Part shown: positions 1-6,800 of the stretch, in pieces
How the letters are laid out: each line of letters starts with the position of its first letter
How positions within the stretch are numbered: the stretch's first letter is position 1
DNA from: Holosporales bacterium
Lineage (GTDB): Bacteria > Pseudomonadota > Alphaproteobacteria > BNTO01
Assembly: GCA_031270515.1 (NCBI GenBank)
Contig: JAISXM010000067.1
Span: forward strand, 1 to 15,341
Direction: 5' to 3'
DNA: 15,341 nt
Program-made: the position numbers and the translations under genes
Notes under the pieces: generated by a model
Told to the model about the DNA's origin: nothing
The model's database searches: none
The model's input: only the letters and a program-made list of their open reading frames with translations

Positions 1-304
1 TATCACGGCTAGAATAATAGAAAAATTTCTCAACGGAACGAGTGCAATCATGCGGCGACATCGGCGCAAATAGTGGCAGATTCACGGAGGCGCGGCCGTC
101 ATCAAGTATAGTCATCCACCCAGGAGTAGATATCTCGGGGCTCAGAGCCATTCGCAAGCTGGACGTCAACGTAGGCACATCCTGTGCTATGTCCAACGAC
201 TCTGGCGCGCCAGCATACATTACATACGGCAACACCGCATAAAAAAAGGTAGCACATCTCATAAATTTACAAAAAAGAAGACATCTCTTGCGTCCGTATA
301 GCAT
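1..304 (-). CDS. Partial secreted protein of unknown function (5' end; runs off the left edge)
   Basis: An open frame without stops runs on the minus strand from position 304 to the window edge, about 101 codons. It starts with a basic stretch (MLYGRKR) followed by a hydrophobic run ending in VMYAGAPES, which looks like a signal peptide with cleavage near YAGA. A second in-frame ATG at 262 gives a shorter signal peptide (MRCATFFYAVLPYVMYAGA), so the start is uncertain. Neither start has a clear Shine-Dalgarno sequence. The region below about 240 is clearly richer in G and C than the gap to its right, as expected where coding begins. After the signal the visible part has no domain I recognise. 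It fits the pattern of exported proteins elsewhere in this window. A 66-codon plus-strand frame at 42-242 covers the same bases but has neither signal peptide nor ribosome site. Confidence 0.45.
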   Translation of the reverse strand, partial: MLYGRKRCLLFCKFMRCATFFYAVLPYVMYAGAPESLDIAQDVPTLTSSLRMALSPEISTPGWMTILDDGRASVNLPLFAPMSPHDCTRSVEKFFYYSSRD

Positions 305-323
305 ACAAGCAACCCGACTAGCA

Positions 324-353
324 ATATAAAATTGTCATACAGAAAACGCACAA
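324..353 (-). promoter_or_regulatory. Possible promoter for the left-edge secreted-protein gene
   Basis: Read on the minus strand, TTGTGC (353-348) is followed after 18 bases by TTATAT (329-324). This is an acceptable -35/-10 pair. It would start transcription about 13 bases before the ATG at 304, or about 55 before the ATG at 262. It is a consensus match only; the region is AT-rich and chance matches are common. Confidence 0.25.
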
Positions 354-390
354 GTATATACCTAATCGCGAAAACATTGTGAATTCGGCG

Positions 391-424
391 GATCGCAGTG
401 TCGACGGATCGCAGTGTCGACGGA
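391..424. repeat. 16-bp perfect tandem duplication
   Basis: The unit GATCGCAGTGTCGACG occurs twice in a row (391-406 and 407-422) with two further matching bases after it. It lies about 90 bp upstream of the left-edge gene and its proposed promoter. It could be a recent slippage event or a paired protein-binding site; the sequence does not decide. Confidence 0.8.
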
Positions 425-577
425 ATACCTAGCTTTTCAAAAATAAGGTTTTTGTCCTTGGGTATATATGCGTATATAATCATAATTAGGTAGGGGGAAT
501 AACGTTTGACGTTTCTAGGCAGATTAAAGATTACCGAAATAAGCCATACGAATATTGTTACATGATTTATACTTTTT

Positions 578-646
578 CATAAAAACAATTTGAACGTCAG
601 TGTAAAACAAAGCTTATACGAAAAAACTTCAAATTATTTGAGGGGG
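578..646 (+). repeat. Degenerate copy of the dispersed palindromic element (copy E)
   Basis: The left arm CATAAAAACAATTTGAA is intact. The right arm is changed to TTCAAATTATTTGAGGGGG, and the spacing is shorter than in the four 82-bp copies. The internal ACGA found just before the right arm in other copies is still visible (617-620). It appears to be a decayed member of the same family. Confidence 0.6.
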
Positions 647-680
647 CAGTATATTCGAAAAGACTGTAGATTCGTATTTT

Positions 681-715
681 GAGCGTCTGAGCATTTGGGC
701 ATTTGGACGTCTGGG
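681..715 (+). repeat. Four imperfect 8-bp tandem repeats
   Basis: Consecutive units GCGTCTGA, GCATTTGG, GCATTTGG and ACGTCTGG lie directly upstream of, and partly inside, the proposed promoter of the DUF4167 gene. The regular spacing could suit a regulator or may be simple slippage. Confidence 0.55.
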
Positions 716-723
716 CATATAAA
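695..723 (+). promoter_or_regulatory. Possible promoter of the DUF4167-like gene
   Basis: TTGGGC (695-700) and TATAAA (718-723) are 17 bases apart and lie about 57 bases before the ATG at 780. The GACG at 706-709 sits at the same distance from the -10 as the ACG of the box shared by four other genes in this window, though the TG of that box is missing here. Confidence 0.35.
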
Positions 724-779
724 AAAGGTCACAATAAAATTGTATTTTCATTTAACAACTTAAACAGGGTAAATAGACA

Positions 780-1391
780 ATGGCTACTACAAATAACACG
801 ACAAATCATAATACCAACAGCAGAAATAGGCAGCAGCCAAGGTTTTCCTCCTCAAATAATGGCCAGCCACAGCCGCGCAGCCAATCCTCCTACGCGAAGT
901 ACGTCTCTCTCGGGAAGGAAGCGTTGTCGCGCGGAGATGACGTTGAAGCGCAACGCTACTTCCAATGCGCGGAGCACCACGTGAGGCAAGCGAACGCTGG
1001 ACACGGACAGCAAAACGCTGGACAGCAAAACGCTGGGCAGCCAAACGCCGCGGGCAACAACGTTGCGAATCGGGAGCCATACACGAATACCAGCCATTAT
1101 GCTGGCGATTCAGGCGATGAGACACTAACGCAAAATGCGAACGAAATGAGCTTCCCGGAGGTTGATTCGCGCCCCACGCGCAATCCGCGAGCCCAAGCGC
1201 GTACGATGCGTCCTAAAAACAACAACGCGACTGCGAGGCGGGCGGCTCCGCGCGAAGATACAGAGAAATCGCAACCTGTGAAGCGGCGTTACGGGGGGCA
1301 AACTGCTGGGAAGGCGCCTGCTCGGCCACCGAGGAGGAATGCGAACGCTCCTGTATCAAACAATGCTCCAGGATCCAATGAACCCGTTTAG
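780..1391 (+). CDS. DUF4167-type protein, basic and Asn/Gln-rich
   Basis: This 203-residue protein is hydrophilic throughout, with no signal peptide or membrane segment. Residues 36-71 read like the DUF4167 core found in alphaproteobacteria: a lysine-tyrosine stretch, then an alanine-rich helix (LGKEALSRGDDVEAQRYFQC) and AEHHVRQ, matching the family pattern of a GD turn between two helices ending in AEHY-x-R. Before the core is a low-complexity Asn/Gln/Arg segment, also usual for the family. After it come NAGQQ-type repeats (residues 72-91) and a basic, disordered tail. The family's molecular role is not established; the basic disordered ends suggest nucleic-acid binding (inference). A weak AGGG ribosome site lies 10 bases before the ATG. 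pssA follows in the same direction after 171 bases. The opposite strand carries open frames only because of the repetitive composition. Confidence 0.8.
   Translation: MATTNNTTNHNTNSRNRQQPRFSSSNNGQPQPRSQSSYAKYVSLGKEALSRGDDVEAQRYFQCAEHHVRQANAGHGQQNAGQQNAGQPNAAGNNVANREPYTNTSHYAGDSGDETLTQNANEMSFPEVDSRPTRNPRAQARTMRPKNNNATARRAAPREDTEKSQPVKRRYGGQTAGKAPARPPRRNANAPVSNNAPGSNEPV
993..1050 (+). repeat. 15-bp coding tandem repeat (NAGQQ units)
   Basis: AACGCTGG-type units begin at 993, 1014, 1029 and 1044, the last three at an exact 15-bp period. They encode NAGHGQQ, NAGQQ, NAGQP and NAAG in the linker after the DUF4167 core. The period keeps the reading frame, so unit gain or loss would be tolerated. 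Confidence 0.75.
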
Positions 1392-1562
1392 TTAATTAGT
1401 TCAGTGAATTAGTTATTGTAACTTGTTTATAATATTAAAGACGTGATGCTTTTTTTATTGCAAAGCGAGGGGCCCGCGCACAAACTTTTCGTTGATCCGT
1501 ATTCTAGATGTTCATTTTTTTGTATTATGTACTGGAACTTTAACTAACGTATAAGGACGAAC
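1392..1562 (+). other. Intergenic region before pssA, with possible promoters
   Basis: TATAAT at 1428-1433 is a perfect -10 hexamer, but its -35 (around 1405-1410) is poor. TATTAT at 1523-1528, nearer to pssA, is a second candidate, also without a good -35. GGGGCCC at 1470-1476 is a short GC palindrome. No convincing terminator is visible for the gene at 780. pssA may be transcribed from here or by read-through. Confidence 0.3.
1553..1557 (+). promoter_or_regulatory. Ribosome binding site of pssA
   Basis: AAGGA lies five bases before the ATG at 1563. This supports that start over the next in-frame ATG two codons later (1569). Confidence 0.65.
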
Positions 1563-2360
1563 ATGCTAATGCCAAACAAGTCACACGAATCGCGCCTCCG
1601 CCGCAGAAGGCGCCGCCACCGCTCGCTCAGCCGCCGTCCGATTCGGTCATTTGTGCCGAACATCCTCACATTAAGCGGCATGTGCTGTGGCATATCGGCC
1701 GTGCACATGGCCCTGATCGGAAACATGACCGCGGCGATTGTGTCCGTGCTGCTGGCGGCGTTTTTTGATGGAATAGACGGGCGCACGGCGCGAAAGCTTG
1801 GGGTGTCGAGTCGGTTTGGCGCGGAGCTGGATTCGCTGTCCGACTCTGCTACGTTTGGGATCGCGCCAGCCATTGTCGCGTACGTGCATTCGCTGCGGGG
1901 GCTTGGGAACTTCGGATGGGCGCTGTCGCTGTTGTTCGCGGTCGGGATGGCCTTGCGCTTGGCGCGCTTTAACACGCACAGCATTGAGCATTCGGATCCT
2001 GTATGGATGAACGGGTTTGGGACGGGCGTACCTGCGCCGGCTGGGGCGTACCTGCTGCTGATGCCAATAATGGCGCACCAAGGGTTCGGGTTGGAGGTGC
2101 CGCCTTGGGGGTATGCAATCTGGACAATTATCGTGTCATTACTGCTTGTTAGCCGCATTCCAACGTTTTTGCCGAGTCACGAGGAAAATGATGCCCCCAA
2201 TAAGCACGCTATGTCGTTTTTCCTAGGGGGAGTGATTTACTTGGGCGCGGCGTATAGCTTTCCGTGGGTTGTTCTGATGCTTACTGGGATGGCGTATTTG
2301 GCGTCGATTCCATTTAGTGCGTCAAAGGCGTATAGGCATCGGTCCAGCGTACTCAACTGA
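1563..2360 (+). CDS. pssA: CDP-diacylglycerol--serine O-phosphatidyltransferase (phosphatidylserine synthase)
   Basis: The product joins CDP-diacylglycerol and L-serine to form phosphatidylserine and CMP, the committed step to phosphatidylethanolamine, at the inner membrane. The CDP-alcohol phosphatidyltransferase signature is complete: D72-G73-x2-A76-R77-x8-G86-x3-D90-x3-D94, whose aspartates bind metal and substrate in this family. Around it are several hydrophobic membrane segments (about 31-70, 95-130, 155-200, 215-255). At 265 residues it matches the integral-membrane (type II) enzymes of alphaproteobacteria. The N-terminus is unusually basic, with about ten arginines in residues 11-28, ahead of the conserved FVPNILTLSGM start of the family; it may lie on the cytosolic membrane face. 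No psd gene is in view. The gene ends 83 bases before a copy of the palindromic element. Confidence 0.95.
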   Translation: MLMPNKSHESRLRRRRRRHRSLSRRPIRSFVPNILTLSGMCCGISAVHMALIGNMTAAIVSVLLAAFFDGIDGRTARKLGVSSRFGAELDSLSDSATFGIAPAIVAYVHSLRGLGNFGWALSLLFAVGMALRLARFNTHSIEHSDPVWMNGFGTGVPAPAGAYLLLMPIMAHQGFGLEVPPWGYAIWTIIVSLLLVSRIPTFLPSHEENDAPNKHAMSFFLGGVIYLGAAYSFPWVVLMLTGMAYLASIPFSASKAYRHRSSVLN

Positions 2361-2442
2361 TTTCTACAATGTATCAAAAAGAGTTTGCAATCCGGTTGTT
2401 TCAACGGAAGAGAGGCGCATCCCTTCCGTTGGTGTACACCTT

Positions 2443-2524
2443 CCCATAAAAACAATTTGAATTTTTATTCTAGCCTAAACCTTGTAATACAACGAGCTTC
2501 AAATTGTTTGTTATGGGGACCCGG
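2443..2524 (+). repeat. 82-bp palindromic element, copy A
   Basis: Left arm CCCATAAAAACAATTTGAA pairs with right arm TTCAAATTGTTTGTTATGGG (one extra base), and the element ends in GACCCGG. Between the arms are about 36 variable bases that close with ACAACGAGC. It lies between the convergent ends of pssA and the gene at 2571, where its stem-loop could also separate the two transcripts. It lacks the T-run of a standard intrinsic terminator. Confidence 0.85.
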
Positions 2525-2570
2525 TGTGCCAGCGCAAACAACACGCTTGCACAAGTTGATATGCTAAATA

Positions 2571-3386
2571 TTAGTGACCATACGCCGCTATTCTTGCGAC
2601 TGCGGCGGCGATCGCACGAACATCATTTTCTATGATCCTCAGTTTGTCCTCGTAGTTTGCGTTACGAACCGCCAATACGTCCGCTAACGATGGATCGTTT
2701 ATTGAAACAACATTATGATCATCTTTATGCAGCAAGCTTGTCAATGCAGTAAATGCAGCTTCGTTTGGAATCGATGCGTGTGCGTTACTACAATATCCGG
2801 CAATGGTTTCTATGCTTGCCTGCAATTCGGGGGGACTAAAGTCAGTTGGCGCAGTAGTTTTATCGACGAGTTCGTACGTTCTACCAGCATACTTCGTGAG
2901 TGTAGCAGCAACCCCTCCAGCAGTCTCGGTCGAGACTTCAGCAACGACACTAACCCCAAATATATCGTTTTGAACGTCAAAAATTGTTGTAAGGCTCTCG
3001 TCTCTCTCTTCATCTGTTGCTGTCCTGCTCATATATACACGCAATGCCTCAATTAAGCCATCAAACGAACTCGTGTCTATTTGCTCAAAAAAAGCTGTTG
3101 CGTCTACTGTTGCGTTGTCCATCAAGCTTGGGAACCGTGTATTGAACTCAGTAATCGCCCTGTTTACGGCCCTGATCGCGTTATCTGCGCGAAGGAATGG
3201 CTCAAAATAATCAGGCAAAAACGTGCCACCAATAGCACACCTGTTTATGTCAGCTTGATCCTGGTTGGCGTGGTGGTAGTAGCTGGCGGGGAATCCAATA
3301 TGTTCTGTGGCGTTGCCTGATGCACATATACCCGCGAATGCAATACATGATAACAATGTTCTCTTCGTCGCGTTGCAAATATTCAT
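2571..3386 (-). CDS. Secreted protein of unknown function
   Basis: This 271-residue protein begins with a typical signal peptide: basic residues K8-R9, a hydrophobic core LLSCIAFAGICA, and likely cleavage after GNA at about residue 26. The mature part is mixed alpha-helical in character and slightly acidic. It has no transmembrane segment, only two further cysteines (at about residues 50 and 199) and an alanine-rich helical C-terminus. I recognise no family. The start is supported by AGGA (complement of 3394-3397), eight bases upstream of the ATG. It is transcribed away from the large protease gene, and a copy of the palindromic element sits in the shared upstream region. A periplasmic or exported host-interaction role is only a guess from the neighbours. 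Confidence 0.8.
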   Translation of the reverse strand: MNICNATKRTLLSCIAFAGICASGNATEHIGFPASYYHHANQDQADINRCAIGGTFLPDYFEPFLRADNAIRAVNRAITEFNTRFPSLMDNATVDATAFFEQIDTSSFDGLIEALRVYMSRTATDEERDESLTTIFDVQNDIFGVSVVAEVSTETAGGVAATLTKYAGRTYELVDKTTAPTDFSPPELQASIETIAGYCSNAHASIPNEAAFTALTSLLHKDDHNVVSINDPSLADVLAVRNANYEDKLRIIENDVRAIAAAVARIAAYGH

Positions 3387-3511
3387 TATTCAATCCTAAA
3401 ATTAAAAACTATCCTCAACTACAATATTACATACTAATAATTAAAAAACGTTTAACCGGATTTATTGCGTATGTGTGGGAAGCTAATTTTGGGCATGGGT
3501 ATATTAGAGCT

Positions 3512-3593
3512 CCCGATAAAAACAATTTGAAGTTAACTATCATCAGAAACTTGAACCACAACGAAATTCAAATTGTTTGTTATGGGGACCCGG
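3512..3593 (+). repeat. 82-bp palindromic element, copy B
   Basis: Left arm CCCGATAAAAACAATTTGAA and right arm TTCAAATTGTTTGTTATGGG, then GACCCGG. The length is the same as copies A, C and D, and ACAACGAAA precedes the right arm. The middle about 36 bases differ from copy A, so the arms are under stronger conservation than the loop. It lies in the upstream region shared by two divergent genes. Confidence 0.85.
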
Positions 3594-3750
3594 GAACCTG
3601 GCCGCTAAAGAAAAAAAAATCAGTAACGGAGTTAATACTTGAAAGTACGCGGTTCTTCAGGCGCTCCCTGCAACTTATACTTGAGAACTAAAAGTACCGA
3701 ATAGAAACATTAAATTGCGCACACGCGCGATTTCTTGAATGACACTAACT

Positions 3751-3768
3751 AACGCTGTGTGCTACAGT
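3751..3768 (+). promoter_or_regulatory. Shared promoter-like box before the metalloprotease gene
   Basis: AACGCTGTGTGCTACAGT fits the window-wide pattern RACGYWGYRTGNTAYRNW. The 3' part, TG-n-TACAGT, resembles an extended -10 element. It lies about 55 bases before the ATG at 3825. No good -35 is at the right distance (TTGAAT at 3735-3740 is 22 bases away), which fits a promoter relying on an extended -10. Confidence 0.4.
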
Positions 3769-3824
3769 AAAGGGAATGGGGGTGCACAGTTGATGACTAA
3801 ATTGATCTTGAGCGGGCGTTGAAA

Positions 3825-6800
3825 ATGAAGAGCTATCGTTTTGTCAGAATAGTATTGTTGTTGTGTGTTGTTGGATGTTGCATACCCCGCAACGCAGCTA
3901 TGGGGTCACAAGAGCCTACGGATCAGTCGTTCCCGCTACCTTGTAGGCGTGAGCCGAATGAGGACGTTGAGCAAACATCGTACACTACCAAGCGACAGAA
4001 AAGAGCTCGATGCAAGTATAAGCTTAAGCCAATTCCGCGCGCGGCTAAACGACATAAAGGAACTGAATTCGAGTCTAAGTGTAAGTCAGTACTGCGACGT
4101 TGGCTGTTTGAGCAAGTTGAGCCTCTGCCTATTGAGATCCCGCAGCCAGAGCAAGTTCAGCCTGAACCAACCGAGCCCCCGCAACCTGAACAACCAGAGC
4201 AGGTTGAGCCTCTGCCAACTGAGCCCCCCCTATGCACAGAGCAGCGTGAAGAGCCAAATTATTCAGAGTGGATATCCCTGCAACCTGGCCGAGGTATCGA
4301 GATGCTTGTTCGCATGTTTGAAACCCCAGGGGTATTTAAACTCCAAAAATTCTTCCCCAATGAAACTAAATCAAAGTTATTGGTGCGATCCTCTTCACTA
4401 ACAGATCTGTGGACATTTGCCCAGCCAGACACAGTTGAGAAAGTCGCGGCGAATTCGTATGGCATGCCCTCGGAAAACTTTATTGCGTCCATTTTTTCAG
4501 AACCCAATCATTGCATTCTAAATATGCCTTCTCGCGCCAAACTTAGGGATTTGGAACTTTCTTTAGCTATAACTTACCACTGGAACGCAATAGGTGTTGA
4601 AACCTGCGATTTCTATCGTGACCTAGATAATACTGTCCTCAAGTTTAACAGAAAACGACCGATAGCATGTGATGTTTCATGCCAAACACTTTTGAAATTG
4701 TTTAAGCTATTACTTCCAGAGACAAGTTCCGATGAAGAAATTGAAACCTTTCGATATTTGATCGACACGATGGATAAACTTTCCGTTGAAGAGCTTTTGC
4801 TAGATAAAAATGTGCACTCGAGCTTAGCAGATTTAGTTGTAAATAGGTTCTATTTTGACGAAAAAAGTGATAGCCTGCTGCTTACGCCAGACGGTTCTTT
4901 TGATCCAAGCGAGGGGCAGCAGGGTTATTTAAGGCGCTGTCTACTTGAGCAATTGCCTGAAAACTACACGCTGTTTGAACGTTGTATGAGCTTCATCGCA
5001 GTGACTATGATGAATAGCCGGGATACATTTCAACCAGGTATAAGCACGCGAAATCCTTTGAATATTGATACAGCTGTTAAATATGGCCGATACAGGTTCA
5101 GGGATAGATCTATCTGTTTTTCTCCTAAGGCATTTTTGGATCTTAGGTCAAACCTTAGCATACTTGTTCACGAAATGGGGCACTATATACATCATGCCAT
5201 CTTTAAATCTACAATAACTCGTATGCCTGCGCGGCCGGCAATTGAAGCGATGGTGTATAATAGACAGATTGTAAATCTGATTGCCCCATCGCTAATTCAT
5301 CCAGATAGACAAGCTTTGGAAAATCAAATCGCAATAAGTTTTGAAAATTATGTTGGGCAAAACCTGGATGGCTTCATTAGTGCTATGGAGCTTTTGGCAG
5401 GCTCATCACGCATTAATCACAATATTTATTGTCAGTCTGAAGATCCGCGTACAGGGGGCCAACAACTCGAGGACTTGGCGTTCTTTTGCATTGAAGCGGT
5501 AATGTTTGCCGTGCAAGAAGGCTTTATTCCGTGGTTATTTACTGTGGAGGGACGATTTAACGAAGATTTAGCTCAGTTGTTCCAAGAAAAACCAATCCAT
5601 GAACTTTTGAAATCCGCTAACACGCGAAAAGCTGTGTTTGATCTATTAGCAAAGGCTATTTTTATTGCAGGAAGATTCGGCTTTGTTAAAAAAGATGGAC
5701 GGGTTTATAATCGTTTTGCAGATGCGGAAGAAATGTTGACCATATACGGTTTTATTGCGACACCAGACTTCTTCGTATGGGATCGCCAAAATGATGAAAG
5801 TTTTGACACAAGAATGCTAGAAAGTAGACAAGATCTATATATTCCCGTCATGCGCAGTACATATCCGCATGACCTTGTAAAAAGAGATAACTTTTTATTC
5901 ATGACGTCAGCGCTAAATTTGGGGAGTATTGGGTTGTGGGATCCTAAGTTTGATAAGATACTGTACCCCGCTTTGGTGATGCACGATCCGGCAGGAGCCG
6001 TCATCCCCTTTGATCGACGTAAGAAGTACGAGATCACGACTGCGAAACAATTTGCATTTGACATAATTAAGAATAAAGACGCTGAACTGCTGAGAGACGT
6101 GATTGCCAAGCAATATATAGATTTAGAGGCAGATTGTGTGTCAAGTGAATTGCTGTCCCGCGTTATTGAAGTCAATGATCCTGACACAACAAGAGCCCTA
6201 CTGGAACACCCACAATTTAATTTTGATAACGTGGATGTGCATAAAGTATTATACTACGCACTAAAGAAGAACCCAGATGTTGCCATGTTGATGCTGGAGT
6301 ATCCTCGTCTAAATTTCAATCTAAATTTAAATTTTGTCTTTGACATAATTAAGAAGAAAGACTCGGAACTGTTGAGAGACGTACTTGCCGAGCCATCTAT
6401 AGATTTAAGGGCAGATGGTGTGTCAAGTGACTTGATATCCCGCGCTATTGAAGTAAATGATCCTGACACAACAAGAACGCTACTGGAATGTCCACAATTC
6501 AAGTTCGATGACGTGGGGATGTTGAAGGTGTTCATCGACGCACTAACGAATAGTCCACACATTGCCATGTTGATGCTGGAGTGTCCTCGTATAAATCCGA
6601 ATTTCAATATGGACCCGAATTTCAATATGTCCACCATTAGTTCTTTTATACTCGGTGCACTACCGGAGGACATATTTCGTAAAGATGCCAAACAAGAAGC
6701 TACCTTAGTTGCATTAAAAAAATGGCTTGTACATCCGCACCTAAACCTTTTGAACCAAGATATTAATATCGATACTACATTTCAGTGTTTTTTATCTATT

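Larger units (their letters stand above)
305..779. other. AT-rich intergenic gap with short repeats
   Basis: This stretch of about 475 bases lies between two divergent genes and has no convincing coding frame. It holds a 16-bp tandem duplication (391-422), a decayed copy of the dispersed palindromic element (578-646), four 8-bp repeats (681-715) and a plausible promoter (695-723) for the gene at 780. The remainder is AT-rich sequence in which I see nothing specific. Confidence 0.6.
3387..3824. other. Divergent intergenic region with palindromic copy B and promoter signals
   Basis: This 438-base region separates two divergent exported-protein genes. It contains the ribosome site of the left gene (complement of 3394-3397), palindromic copy B (3512-3593) and a promoter-like box (3751-3768) for the right gene. 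The stretch from about 3600 to 3730 shows no gene or RNA I can support. Confidence 0.6.

Noticed and set aside
42..242. 66-codon plus-strand frame at the left edge
   Set aside because: It mirrors the open minus-strand frame with the signal peptide and has no ribosome site or recognisable feature.
259..483. 74-codon minus-strand frame overlapping the start of the left-edge gene
   Set aside because: AT-rich, crosses the 16-bp tandem duplication, has no ribosome site, and overlaps a better candidate that has a signal peptide.
1544..2158. 204-codon minus-strand frame over pssA
   Set aside because: The plus strand carries the complete CDP-alcohol phosphatidyltransferase motif; this is the mirror of that gene.
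2443..2524. Palindromic copy A as an ordinary intrinsic terminator
   Set aside because: The stem is AT-rich with a long loop and no T-run follows; the same element also lies upstream of genes.
3320..3691. 123-codon plus-strand frame across the 2571-3386 gene start and palindromic copy B
   Set aside because: It runs through a repeat element and intergenic AT-rich DNA, and its product has no protein-like feature.
3865..4401. 178-codon frame inside the protease-like gene
   Set aside because: It follows from the repetitive Pro/Glu/Gln-rich composition of the main gene; the Ser/Leu/Gln product has no support.
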